Assembly: GCF_016862275.1 (NCBI RefSeq)
Contig: NZ_BOMQ01000071.1
Location: forward strand, 30,102 to 94,101
Reading direction: 5' to 3'
Length of the DNA: 64,000 bases
Source of the DNA: Actinoplanes nipponensis
GTDB taxonomy: Bacteria; Actinomycetota; Actinomycetes; Mycobacteriales; Micromonosporaceae
Every line of letters starts with the position of its first letter. Positions within the stretch are counted from its first letter, which is position 1. The notes beneath the pieces were generated by a model. That model was not told the origin of the DNA and searched no databases. It saw only the letters and a program-made list of their open reading frames with translations. This document shows, in pieces, positions 42,143 through 49,722 of the stretch. A program made the translations under genes and the position numbers.

Positions 42143-43075
42143 TCAGGAGGGAACGTCGAGCAGCGGCTCCTCTACCAGCGGCTTGGGCCTCGGCGGGACC
42201 GGGCGCGGCGAGGGCCGGGGCACGCTCGACGGGCGGCCGGCCGGGCTGCGCCGCAGCACCGGCGCGGCCAGCGACGCCTGCCGGAGCGACCAGGGGTTCT
42301 CCGCGTGCATTCCGCGGCGCGGCACGCCGTCGCCCTCGGTGAACTCCTCGTCGGTCATGGCCTGCAGGGCACTGAGCGCGACGCCGAGGATCAGCGCGGC
42401 GCTGACCAGCGTGATCGGCACGATCATGAGCAGCGGCTTGATCCCGCTGACCGTGGTGGAGACGTCCGGGCTGAGCTCGACGGACATGCTCGCCATCCCG
42501 GTGTAGTGCATGCCGGCGACGGCGGCGCCCATCAGGGCGGCGGCGCCCGCCATCGGGAACCAGCCCTTCACGGACACGGCGAACCAGAGCGCGGCGGTGC
42601 ACGCCACGACCGCGATGACGGCGGAGGCGGCCACCAGCGCCCGGTTGAAGTGGATCGTGCCGGACACGTGCAGCCCGGCCATCCCGGTGTAGTGCATCGC
42701 CAGCACCCCGGCCCCGGTGAAGAGGCCCGCCAGCGCGATCTTCGGCAGGCTGCGCCGGCCGTGGCCGACGACCATGAGCCCGATGCCGACGGTCACCACC
42801 GACAGCCCGAGGCTGGCCATCATGAGCCAGGGGGTGTAGCGCACCGGGCTCTGCGGCACGTCGAAGCCGAGCATCGCGGTGAAGTGCATGAGCCAGATGC
42901 CGGCCCCGCCGATCGAGAACGCCGCGATGATCAGCCAGCGGTTGCGCCGGCCCCGGGAGCGGGCGCCGCGCGCCCGGCCGGTGGCGAGCAGGCCGAGGAA
43001 GGAGCCCAGCACCGCGACGAGATACGCCGCGATCGGGTTGAAGGCCCCATAGGTGAAGTGATGGACCTCGGCCAC
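42143..43075 (-). CDS. MHYT-domain membrane sensor
   Basis: The 310-residue protein has seven hydrophobic segments with three MHYT-type motifs, WLMHFTAMLGF, LAMHYTGMAG and AGMHYTGMASM. These are thought to coordinate copper and sense O2, CO or NO. A Pro-rich cytoplasmic tail follows, with no GGDEF or EAL output domain, so its partner is unknown. GTG 43075 is the start. The adjacent HD protein on the same strand could be linked (speculative). Confidence 0.9.
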   Translation of the reverse strand: MAEVHHFTYGAFNPIAAYLVAVLGSFLGLLATGRARGARSRGRRNRWLIIAAFSIGGAGIWLMHFTAMLGFDVPQSPVRYTPWLMMASLGLSVVTVGIGLMVVGHGRRSLPKIALAGLFTGAGVLAMHYTGMAGLHVSGTIHFNRALVAASAVIAVVACTAALWFAVSVKGWFPMAGAAALMGAAVAGMHYTGMASMSVELSPDVSTTVSGIKPLLMIVPITLVSAALILGVALSALQAMTDEEFTEGDGVPRRGMHAENPWSLRQASLAAPVLRRSPAGRPSSVPRPSPRPVPPRPKPLVEEPLLDVPS

Positions 43076-43181
43076 GTTGTCGTCACGTCCTCACGAACAT
43101 CGGGAACAGTTCGCTGAGGATTACGCCATAGGTCCGATGTGGGGCATCGCACCTTGTGTGCGTTCCGCTACGCAAAGAGAA

Positions 43182-43232
43182 CCGGGGCCACCGTATGGCT
43201 GCCTGCGGGAGGTAGCCATACGGCAGCCCCGG
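43182..43232. terminator. Long hairpin terminator
   Basis: CCGGGGCcaCCGTATGGCT (43182-43200) pairs with AGCCATACGGcaGCCCCGG (43214-43232), 17 of 19 positions, 13-nt loop. On the minus strand it follows the GPGG gene by about 50 bases and is followed by TTCTCTTT. The rest of 43076-43281 shows no gene. Confidence 0.75.
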
Positions 43233-43281
43233 TGCGGTCGTGGTGACCGGTCAGGGGTTCTGCCGGGGGAGGGCGGAACGG

Positions 43282-43428
43282 TTAGACGTTGAAGATGCTG
43301 ACGCCACCGGGACCGACGAGGAGGCCGACGATGATGAGGACGACGCCCCAGAGGATCTGCCGCCGGAACAGCGCGAGGATGCCGGCGACCACGAGGATGA
43401 CTGCGAGAATCCAGAGTAGAAGAGCCAT
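43282..43428 (-). CDS. GPGG-motif small membrane protein
   Basis: The 48-residue peptide has two membrane segments (LLLWILAVILVVAGILALF and ILWGVVLIIVGLLV) joined by a basic turn RRQ, and ends with the diagnostic GPGGVSIFNV. This family of tiny actinobacterial membrane proteins is conserved but has no known function. The ATG giving MALLLWIL was chosen over a longer frame that adds a non-conserved 18-residue head. Confidence 0.85.
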   Translation of the reverse strand: MALLLWILAVILVVAGILALFRRQILWGVVLIIVGLLVGPGGVSIFNV

Positions 43429-43506
43429 GCGGATCTGATACCCGAGGGCCTCAGATCGAAAACCTGCCCCACCGGCGCCCACGGAAAAAAGTTCGGGAAA
43501 TACCGC

Positions 43507-43541
43507 GGCCCCGCCGCCGCCCTCGCGGGCGGGACGGGGCC
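43507..43541 (-). terminator. Terminator of the phosphoesterase operon
   Basis: GGCCCCG (43507-43513) and CGGGGCC (43535-43541) enclose a further GC-rich pairing. On the minus strand they are followed at about 20 bases by a run of six T. It lies just beyond the stop at 43559. Confidence 0.5.
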
Positions 43542-43558
43542 GGGCCGGCCGGATCGGC

Positions 43559-44302
43559 TCAGACGCTGGTCAGACCGGCGTCGACGGTGTCGGTGAGCAG
43601 CTGATAGACGTTGTACGCCTGCTTGATGACCGGGTGGGCCACGTTGCGGACGGGCACCCCGCCGGGCGTACGGCCCCGCTCGCTGCCGTGGTGCGCGTGG
43701 CCGTGGAGGGCGAGCGCGGTCGGCGCCGAGTCGATCGCCTGCCCCAGCAGGTACGACCCCAGGAACGGATAGATCTCCAGCGGCTCGCCGACCAGCGTCT
43801 CGGGCACCGGGGAGTAGTGCGTCAGCGCCACCAGCGCATCGACGTCCAGCCCGCGCAGCGCCGCCCCGAGGCGCTCGGCGATCGCCTCGGTCGTACCGAC
43901 GAAGTTCTTCATCTCCCGCTCGCCGAACTTGCTGGCGCAGGCCCCGGCGAAACCGCCGCCGAAGCCCTTCACCCCGGCGATGCCGAGCCGGTGCCCGTGC
44001 AGCTCCAGAACCGTGGTGTCGCCCTCGAGCACGGTCATGCCGGCGTCGCGCAGCACGTCGCTGACCGCGTCCTGCTGGTCGCTCTGGTGGTCGTGGTTGC
44101 CGAGCACCACCACGACCGGGACGCCCACGTCACCGAACTCGGTGGCCATGCACTTGGCCTCCTCGACCGTGCCGTGCCGGGTCAGATCGCCGGCGATCAG
44201 CAGGGCGTCGGCGACCCCGGGCAGCTGCTCCAGGGCCGGCCGATAGCGGCCCAGGACGTCCTTGTCGACGTGGACGTCACCCACGGCGGCAATGCGGATC
44301 AT
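43559..44302 (-). CDS. Calcineurin-like metallophosphoesterase
   Basis: The 247-residue protein has dinuclear-metal motifs in order: GDVHVDKD (D-x-H), LLIAGDLTRHG (GD), VLGNHDHQSD (GNHD), LTHYSP (H) and LHGHAHHG (GHxH). It hydrolyses a phosphomono- or diester; the substrate is unknown. Its ATGA overlaps the BON gene stop by 4 bp, so it is translationally coupled with the two upstream genes. Any link to nucleotidyltransferase chemistry is inference from that coupling. Confidence 0.85.
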   Translation of the reverse strand: MIRIAAVGDVHVDKDVLGRYRPALEQLPGVADALLIAGDLTRHGTVEEAKCMATEFGDVGVPVVVVLGNHDHQSDQQDAVSDVLRDAGMTVLEGDTTVLELHGHRLGIAGVKGFGGGFAGACASKFGEREMKNFVGTTEAIAERLGAALRGLDVDALVALTHYSPVPETLVGEPLEIYPFLGSYLLGQAIDSAPTALALHGHAHHGSERGRTPGGVPVRNVAHPVIKQAYNVYQLLTDTVDAGLTSV

Positions 44303-44553
44303 GAGATCTCCTCCACCTCGCTGGGCGCCGCGGCGCGCACGATGCCGATGTCGCAGGCGATCTCCACGTCCGGGAAGTGCGCGGTGATCTGCCGGCAGAT
44401 CTCGTCGCGGCGCTGCGCGCTCTCCACCTCGCCGCCCAGCACCAGCCGGTGCTCGCGGCGCTGCAGGGTGATGCCCTGCTCGGCGGTCGCCCCGCTCTCG
44501 GTGAGCAGGCGCTGGATCTCCGCCTCCAGGTATTCGTCGAGCTGCGGTGTCAT
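44299..44553 (-). CDS. BON-domain-like small protein
   Basis: The 84-residue protein has the pattern of one BON domain: EAEIQRLLTESGATAEQGITLQRREHRLVLGGEVESAQRRDEICRQI then VEIACDIGI, with the central glycine of the family (LGGEV). BON domains bind phospholipid membranes or partner proteins. No signal peptide, so it is cytoplasmic. It starts 1 base after the nucleotidyltransferase stop and overlaps the phosphoesterase start. Confidence 0.65.
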   Translation of the reverse strand: MTPQLDEYLEAEIQRLLTESGATAEQGITLQRREHRLVLGGEVESAQRRDEICRQITAHFPDVEIACDIGIVRAAAPSEVEEIS

Positions 44554-44554
44554 C

Positions 44555-45139
44555 TCATCCCCCCACGGTCAGGCGGGCGTCCGTCGGCTGCGCCACCACG
44601 TCGAGGCGGTCGAGCAGGACCAGGAACGCCTCCGCGTACGGCGACTTGGCGGTCTCCGCGCGGACCCGGTCCCAGTCGATCTGTTCCCGCAGCGAGCGGG
44701 CGACCGGCAGCCCGGTGGCGAAGTCGCAGTAGTGCTGGGTGTAGCTGAGCAGCTTGTGCACCATCAGCTGGGTCGCCGACAGCACCGGCATGTTGATCGC
44801 CTCGACCGGGCGCATCACCGTGTCGCGCAGCGTGGCGTCGGTGACCGGCGACTCGACCGGGCGGTAGATCAGGTCCACCATCCGGCCCTCGTCGAACACC
44901 TTGACCAGCCAGTCCTCGGGCGGCTGCTCGACCTCGAAGCCGACCGCGGACAGCTCCTCGAGCGCGCGTGCCTTGTCCTGTTCGCGGATCAGGAAGTCGA
45001 CGTCGTGATCGCTGGAGTGCCCGCCGTGGGCGTACACCGCGAAGCTGCCGCCGAGCGCGAACGGGACTTCCGCCTGTTTGAGCACGGAGGCGACCCGTTT
45101 GAGCGTGGTGACCAGGCCCTCGTCCACCCGGTGCGGCAT
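44555..45139 (-). CDS. Minimal nucleotidyltransferase-fold protein
   Basis: The 194-residue protein has the polymerase-beta-type pattern VPFALGGSFAVYAHGGHSSDHDVDFLI: GG near residue 30 then D-x-D, with later LSATQLMVHKLLSYTQHYCDF. It resembles nucleotidyltransferases of unknown substrate in the AbiEii/NTP_transf_5 clan; no antitoxin-like gene adjoins. GGGAGACC precedes the ATG. It is the first gene of a three-gene coupled operon with the BON and phosphoesterase genes. Confidence 0.75.
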   Translation of the reverse strand: MPHRVDEGLVTTLKRVASVLKQAEVPFALGGSFAVYAHGGHSSDHDVDFLIREQDKARALEELSAVGFEVEQPPEDWLVKVFDEGRMVDLIYRPVESPVTDATLRDTVMRPVEAINMPVLSATQLMVHKLLSYTQHYCDFATGLPVARSLREQIDWDRVRAETAKSPYAEAFLVLLDRLDVVAQPTDARLTVGG

Positions 45140-45267
45140 GGCGGTCTCCCTGCGTTGATGGGCATGCGTATTGGCACCTCCCCGTCTACCCGGGGCTGCC
45201 CGCCTTCACACCCGATGCCCGTTCGGGGCGGAACCGAGCGTGACTGTGCCAGGTACCGTTGGTGGGT

Positions 45268-46101
45268 ATGGTCCCCGACCTCGAGTCCGCCCGTCCCGCT
45301 TTCGACGATGAACACCCCGTCGCCGCCACCGTCCGCCCGTTGCGCTCGGTGGCCCTGGTCGGCATCGACGGCTCCGGCAAGACCACCCAGGCCCACGAGC
45401 TGGCGCACGCGCTGGCCGCGCGGGGCCTGCCGGCGAGCTACCGGCGCAACGCGGGCGGCCGGCGCTGGTTCGGCCGGCTGGCCACCGCGCTCGGCCGGCG
45501 CGACGGCGAACACCTGCTCGGTCGCAAGGCGATGCTCTTCGTGGAGTCGGTGCTGCGCTGGCTGGCGATCCTGCGCACGCTGTTGCGGCGCACGGTCACC
45601 CGCGAGATCGCGATCATGGACAGATACGCCGTCTGCCAGTACGCGAGCATCCGCGCGCACGCCAAGACGCCCCGCCCGCAGCGCCTCAACCGGGCCGAGC
45701 GCCGGGCCCGGCTGGCCTACCGGGTCTTCCCCCGCCCCGACGTGACGTTCCTGCTGGCCGTCGACCCGGCCGTGGCCCATGACCGGATCGAGCGCCGGGG
45801 CTACGACCACGAGGAGATGTCCTACCTGCGCGCCGCCACGGCCGCTTACGAGGCCCTGCCCGAGTACGGCAACTTCGTGGTCGTCGACGCCAACGGCACC
45901 CCCGAGCAGGTGCAGCAGGCCCTGCTCGCCCACCTGCGGGCCTGGCTCCCGGCGCCGGTGCCGGTGCCCGCGCCCCGGGTGCCCGCCGAGCCACGCCGGG
46001 CAGGGGCGGTGCTCCTGCAGGCCCGGGCGTTGCTATTGACCGCCGTCACCCTGGCCGCCGCCGCCTCGGCGCTCACCTGCCAGCTGGTGGAGGGCTTCTA
46101 G
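45268..46101 (+). CDS. Thymidylate-kinase-like P-loop protein with C-terminal membrane helix
   Basis: The 277-residue protein has a P-loop VALVGIDGSGKTTQAHELA (Walker A near residues 32-39), the dTMP-kinase-like EIAIMDRYAVCQYA (DR-Y motif) and LLAVDPAVAHDRIERRG (lid region). A Pro-rich linker then leads to a hydrophobic tail (about 248-270, LLLTAVTLAAAASALTCQLV). True Tmk enzymes are soluble and about 210 residues, so this is a divergent, tail-anchored paralogue. ATG 45268 lies 8 nt after TACCGT (45254-45259), so it is probably leaderless. It overlaps the convergent SDR gene by 4 bp. Confidence 0.8.
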   Translation: MVPDLESARPAFDDEHPVAATVRPLRSVALVGIDGSGKTTQAHELAHALAARGLPASYRRNAGGRRWFGRLATALGRRDGEHLLGRKAMLFVESVLRWLAILRTLLRRTVTREIAIMDRYAVCQYASIRAHAKTPRPQRLNRAERRARLAYRVFPRPDVTFLLAVDPAVAHDRIERRGYDHEEMSYLRAATAAYEALPEYGNFVVVDANGTPEQVQQALLAHLRAWLPAPVPVPAPRVPAEPRRAGAVLLQARALLLTAVTLAAAASALTCQLVEGF

Positions 46102-46781
46102 GCCCGGCCGTAGACGGGGATCGTGGCGCCGCTGGTCGGCGCGGAGCCGTCGCCGGCCAGGAAGGTGATCACCTGGGCGATCTCGGCCGGGGTGACCCAG
46201 CGGGAGAAGTCGGCGCCCGGCTGGGCCGCCCGGTTGGCCGGGGTGTCGATGACGCTCGGCAGCACGGTGTTGCAGCGCACGCCGCTCTTGCGGTACTCGA
46301 CCGCGACGGCGTTGGCGAAGGCCAGCACGGCGGCCTTGGCGGTGGCGTATCCGGCCGCTCCGGCGAACGGGGCCACGGCCGCCCGGGACGAGACGCAGAC
46401 CACCGAGCCGCCGCCGGCGTCCACCAGGTGCGGCAGCGCGGCCGCGGTCACCAGGTACGTGGGCCGCAGGTTGGCGCGCAGGATCGCCTCGAAGTCCTCG
46501 ACCGGGGTCTCGTGCACCGGGCCGCCGCCCGCGTACCCGCCGGCCAGGTTGATCACGGCTCGGAGGGGCGCGCCCGGCTCGGCGCTCGCCGTGGCGACGG
46601 CCGCCGCCACCTCGGCGGGATCGTTCAGGTCCGCCGTGACGGTCACCACACCTTGGGGCAGTCGCCCGGCGCCGCCCGTCCGGACCGGGGCGACGATGCG
46701 CCAGTCCTGATCCCGCAGCGCCTTGAGGACGGCCCCGCCGAGCCCGCCCGCTCCTCCGGTTACCAGCACACTGCGATCCAT
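46098..46781 (-). CDS. Short-chain dehydrogenase/reductase
   Basis: The 227-residue protein has a Rossmann motif VLVTGGAGGLGGAVLKAL, the NAG-like VINLAGGYAGG, the catalytic Ser in VVCVSSRAAVAPF, and the Y-x-x-x-K pair GYATAKAAVLAF. It is an NAD(P)-dependent oxidoreductase of unknown substrate. The stop TAG shares the palindrome CTAG with the stop of the convergent gene. TACGGT (46789-46794, minus) lies 7 nt before the ATG, so it is probably leaderless. Confidence 0.9.
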   Translation of the reverse strand: MDRSVLVTGGAGGLGGAVLKALRDQDWRIVAPVRTGGAGRLPQGVVTVTADLNDPAEVAAAVATASAEPGAPLRAVINLAGGYAGGGPVHETPVEDFEAILRANLRPTYLVTAAALPHLVDAGGGSVVCVSSRAAVAPFAGAAGYATAKAAVLAFANAVAVEYRKSGVRCNTVLPSVIDTPANRAAQPGADFSRWVTPAEIAQVITFLAGDGSAPTSGATIPVYGRA

Positions 46782-46977
46782 ATCGTTAACCGTAACGGTG
46801 TGTTTTCCCTCACTCGGCGCGGGAGTCGGCGGAACGGCGCAACCCGGCCGACCGATCGGCCGTCATCCCTGGGTGGGTCACCCGGACGGGCGAGTGAACT
46901 GCGGCTCGTCGTGCCGCATCGTGGCAGGGGCTCCCGGCACGGTGGGCTACGGGACGTTTTGCCCTGGCATTTGATTC

Positions 46978-47091
46978 ATGCCCGGCGGCAACCTGTCGAT
47001 GCTGGACGTGAACCCATTCGGCTACCAGGCCGTACTGGGTAGTGACGAGCGTCGCAGCCGGATCCGTGATGCCCGTCGCTGCGACGAATGA
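46978..47091 (+). CDS. Possible small ORF in the sigma factor leader
   Basis: A 37-codon frame starts MPGGNLSMLDVNPFGYQAVL and ends RCDE before TGA. It is rich in G/C at third positions but less so than neighbouring genes, and no Shine-Dalgarno is visible. A TGA lies one codon upstream of the ATG. It could be a leader peptide, an independent small protein, or chance. Confidence 0.3.
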   Translation: MPGGNLSMLDVNPFGYQAVLGSDERRSRIRDARRCDE

Positions 47092-47124
47092 GGGGCCGAT
47101 GGTGTCATGAAGCGGGCGGAGGGT

Positions 47125-47142
47125 ATGCGTCACGTAACGCAT
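47125..47142. promoter_or_regulatory. Near-perfect 18-bp palindrome upstream of the sigma gene
   Basis: ATGCGTCACGTAACGCAT matches its reverse complement at 16 of 18 positions, with 6-bp arms ATGCGT/ACGCAT and a central ACGT. It lies about 190 bases before the sigma factor start and is a strong operator candidate. Confidence 0.55.
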
Positions 47143-47173
47143 CCAGCGCCGGGTGTGGCTCCGAATACTCGTG

Positions 47174-47210
47174 TGAGAGCCCTCTTCAGTAAGTATCCAC
47201 GCGGCTCTCA
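47174..47210 (+). promoter_or_regulatory. Hairpin in the sigma factor leader
   Basis: TGAGAGCC (47174-47181) and GGCTCTCA (47203-47210) pair perfectly around a 21-nt loop. The 550-base gap 46782-47331 holds this, the palindrome before it and the possible small ORF, but no other gene. Confidence 0.45.
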
Positions 47211-47331
47211 GCTGGCGCTCAGACACTCGTGACACTTTCGACTCACCAGCCGGAATCAGCGCAGAGCGCCAACTGTTCAGGTAGGTGTCAGCACCGCAAT
47301 GCATGAACTGCGGACGTTACGGGGAGGGCTG

Positions 47332-48333
47332 ATGGACGCAGGTATTGCCCGTAACAGGGTTAGTGAAGGCAATGAGGGGACCGTGGGCAACGTGGAGAAG
47401 AGCACCGTGATGAGGACCGACCAGGTTGCCGAGGAGCGCGACCTCGTCGGAGTCTACCTGCACGAAATCTCCCGGACGCCGCTGCTGGATGCTGCCAGGG
47501 AGGTCGACCTCTCCAAGGCAATCGAGGCCGGGCTCTACGCCGAGCACCTGCTCGACACCGGCGAGCTCCGTCGCGGCGTGAGCCGGGAGGAGCTGGAGCG
47601 GCTCGTCACCGAGGGCAAGCGGGCGAAGGATCTCTTCATTCGCGCCAACCTGCGACTCGTCGTGTCGATCGCCCGCCGGTACGTACGCTCCGGCATGCCG
47701 ATGCTGGACCTGATCCAGGAGGGCAACACCGGCCTCGTCCGCGCGGTCGAGAAGTTCGACTACGAGCGGGGCTACAAGTTCTCGACCTACGCCACGTGGT
47801 GGGTGCGCCAGGCCATCAGCCGGGCGATCGCCCAGCAGGAGCGCACCGTGCGCCTCCCCGTCCACCTGGTCGAGGACGTCAACCGGATGCGCAACGTCAC
47901 CCGCCAGCTCGTCCGCGAGCTCGGCGCCGACCCGGAGCCCGCGCAGGTCGCCGCGGCGCTGGGCGTGACGGTGGAGCGCGTCACCGAGCTGACCCGCTGG
48001 GCCCAGGACACCGTGTCGCTGGACACCCCGGTGGGCGACGACGGCGACACCAACCTCGGCGACCTGGTCGCCGACAGCGACGCGCCGTCGCCCGAGGAGA
48101 TCGTCCTGACCGCGCTGGAGCGTCAGCGCATCGAGGGCCTGCTGAACCACCTCGACGACCGGTCGGCGGGCATCATGCGCGCCCGGTACGGCCTCGAGGA
48201 CGGTCGCGAGCACTCCCTGACCGAGGTGGCGTCGCGTTTCTCGCTCTCCCGGGAGCGGATCCGCCAGCTCGAGATCCAGGCGCTCGGCCGGCTGCGCGAG
48301 CTGGCCCGGGCCGAGGGCCTGCAGGCCGCCTAG
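47332..48333 (+). CDS. Group 2 (RpoD-like) RNA polymerase sigma factor
   Basis: The 333-residue protein has region 1.2 (DLVGVYLHEISRTPLLDAAREVDLSKAIEAG), region 2 (FIRANLRLVVSIARRYVRSGMPMLDLIQEGN, KFDYERGYKFSTYATWWVRQAI), region 3 (VEDVNRM onward) and region 4 with HTH (LTEVASRFSLSRERIRQLEIQALGRLRELA). It lacks the long region 1.1 of the housekeeping HrdB, so it is a non-essential group 2 factor of the HrdD/SigB type that recognises -10/-35 promoters. GGGAGGG precedes ATG 47332. A long structured leader suggests tight control. Confidence 0.92.
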   Translation: MDAGIARNRVSEGNEGTVGNVEKSTVMRTDQVAEERDLVGVYLHEISRTPLLDAAREVDLSKAIEAGLYAEHLLDTGELRRGVSREELERLVTEGKRAKDLFIRANLRLVVSIARRYVRSGMPMLDLIQEGNTGLVRAVEKFDYERGYKFSTYATWWVRQAISRAIAQQERTVRLPVHLVEDVNRMRNVTRQLVRELGADPEPAQVAAALGVTVERVTELTRWAQDTVSLDTPVGDDGDTNLGDLVADSDAPSPEEIVLTALERQRIEGLLNHLDDRSAGIMRARYGLEDGREHSLTEVASRFSLSRERIRQLEIQALGRLRELARAEGLQAA

Positions 48334-48350
48334 GTCGCAGCATCGCAACG

Positions 48351-48393
48351 GCGAAAAGGCCGGTGCCCCTTGCGGGGACACCGGCCTTTTCGC
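48351..48393. terminator. Bidirectional rho-independent terminator
   Basis: GCGAAAAGGCCGGTG (48351-48365) pairs perfectly with CACCGGCCTTTTCGC (48379-48393), with an inner CCCC/GGGG pairing. T and A runs inside the stem provide U-tracts in both directions. It lies between the convergent sigma and NlpC/P60 genes. Confidence 0.9.
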
Positions 48394-48405
48394 GTGCCGG
48401 GTGGG

Positions 48406-49365
48406 TCAGTTGACCCGGCCGTAGCCGTACGGCGGCATGATGTCGATCGTCCGCTTCTTGACGGGCTGGCCCGCGCGCGAGGCGTCGATGATCTGACCGC
48501 CGCCGACGTACAGGCCGACGTGTCCGAGACTGCGGTAGAACACCAGGTCGCCCGGCTTGAGGTCGGACCGCGAGATCCGGGTCGTCGCGCTGTACTGCGC
48601 CGCGGCGTTGTGCGGCAGCGACTTTCCGGCGGCCCGCCAGGCCGCGGAGGTCAGGCCGGAGCAGTCGTAGCCGTCCGGGCCGTCCGCGCCGTAGTCGTAC
48701 ATGACGCCGAGCGCGTTGTAGGCGAAGGTGACCGCCTTGCCGGCCGAGCCCGCGATGGACGGGATGCTTCCGGTGTACTTGCTGCTGGTCTCGGTGGCCT
48801 TGCCGTACGCGGCGGTGCGCATCGCGTACAGCTTCTTGAGGTCGGCCTCGATCTTCTTCTTGCGGGCGTTGAGCTCCTTGAGCTCGGCCGCCTGCTTGTC
48901 CTGGGTGGCCTTGAGCGCGGCCTGCCGCTCGGCGTAGTTCTCCGTGGTCGCGCGGTACGCCGCGATGTCGCGGCCGCGGCTGCGGGAGATCTGCTCGAGG
49001 ATGCTCATCCTGTCCATGAGGTTGTCCGAGCCCTCGAGCACGACGTTCATGGCCCCGACGTGCCCGGTCATGTACGCCGACTTCACGATGCTGTCCATCT
49101 GCGTGCCGGCCGCCGCCAGCGCGGCCTTGGCCGGAGCCAGGGACGCGGCGAGCTGCTTCTCGTCGGCCTTGGTCTTCTTCAGGCTGATGTTCAGCTTGTT
49201 GTACGACTCGACGATGTCCTCGAGCTGGTCGGAAGCCTTGTCGATCTTCTTGGTGAGCTCACTCGTCGACGGTTCCGCGGATGCGGCGGTCGCGGTGGTG
49301 GCGGTGATCGCGAGCGCGAGGGTGGCGACCACCAGCGCACGGAGCCTCGTGCGGGTGTGTGGCAA
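48406..49365 (-). CDS. Secreted NlpC/P60 peptidoglycan endopeptidase (RipA-like)
   Basis: The 319-residue protein has a signal peptide (LRALVVATLALAITATTATAASA), a long coiled-coil region (about 35-190, LTKKIDKASDQLEDIVESYNK and AELKELNARKKKIEADLKKL), then an NlpC/P60 domain. The catalytic Cys lies in DGYDCSGLTSAAWRAAG and the His in LGHVGLYVGGGQIIDA. It cleaves peptidoglycan stem peptides during growth or division. The start is TTG at 49365 behind AAGAAAGG. A c-di-AMP riboswitch lies directly upstream, as is common for actinobacterial cell-wall hydrolases. Confidence 0.92.
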   Translation of the reverse strand: MPHTRTRLRALVVATLALAITATTATAASAEPSTSELTKKIDKASDQLEDIVESYNKLNISLKKTKADEKQLAASLAPAKAALAAAGTQMDSIVKSAYMTGHVGAMNVVLEGSDNLMDRMSILEQISRSRGRDIAAYRATTENYAERQAALKATQDKQAAELKELNARKKKIEADLKKLYAMRTAAYGKATETSSKYTGSIPSIAGSAGKAVTFAYNALGVMYDYGADGPDGYDCSGLTSAAWRAAGKSLPHNAAAQYSATTRISRSDLKPGDLVFYRSLGHVGLYVGGGQIIDASRAGQPVKKRTIDIMPPYGYGRVN

Positions 49366-49390
49366 CGGTATGTGGCCTTTCTTCCGCTAT

Positions 49391-49556
49391 GGCCGCCTAC
49401 CGGGTTAGCTGACGGGTTCGGTGCGGGAAGAAGGCCCCTACCGCTGGCGCGGATTCACCCCGGTGCTGCTTCGGTTGGTTCCCCGGTTCGACGTGGTTTC
49501 GACGGTGATCCTGGGGGATCGGGATCGTCCGTTTCCACCGGCGAGGATTCGGCGGC
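49391..49556 (-). promoter_or_regulatory. c-di-AMP (ydaO/yuaA) riboswitch
   Basis: On the minus strand the leader has, in order, CGCCGAATCC (near 49549), GGGGAACC (49477-49484), GGGGTGAATCC (49451-49461), CGGTAGGGG (49435-49443) and ACCCGTCAGCTAACCCGG near the 3' end (within 49398-49417, followed by TAGGCGG). These are the conserved blocks of the ydaO class, which binds c-di-AMP. It ends about 25 nt before the TTG start of the NlpC/P60 gene and most likely switches that gene off when c-di-AMP is high. Boundaries are approximate. Confidence 0.9.
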
Positions 49557-49601
49557 GTGGGCCGGCGCCACCGAGGATGTGGCTGCGGACCGGACCAACC
49601 G

Positions 49602-49629
49602 CATTAACTTATCGGCGCGCGGCATTAAC
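49602..49629 (-). promoter_or_regulatory. Possible promoter region with GCATTAAC direct repeats
   Basis: GCATTAAC occurs at 49602-49609 and 49622-49629, 20 bases apart (GTTAATGC on the minus strand), with TAAGTT and TTGTGT nearby in minus orientation. This AT-rich patch upstream of the riboswitch is the likely promoter of the NlpC/P60 transcript. Its exact elements are uncertain. Confidence 0.35.
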
Positions 49630-49722
49630 ACAAGAGGCCGCAGAGTGACTTGGGTCAATGATCACAAATAAGAGAATGATCCCGATAGCGGGGGGCGATA
49701 AAGCGGTTCCGAAGCGTGACTT

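Noticed and set aside
44555..45139. AbiE-type toxin-antitoxin system
   Set aside because: The nucleotidyltransferase is followed by BON and phosphoesterase genes, with no AbiEi-like antitoxin.
46810..47304. Minus-strand frame of 164 codons in the sigma leader
   Set aside because: Composition is not protein-like, with mixed third positions, and no family pattern or ribosome binding site.
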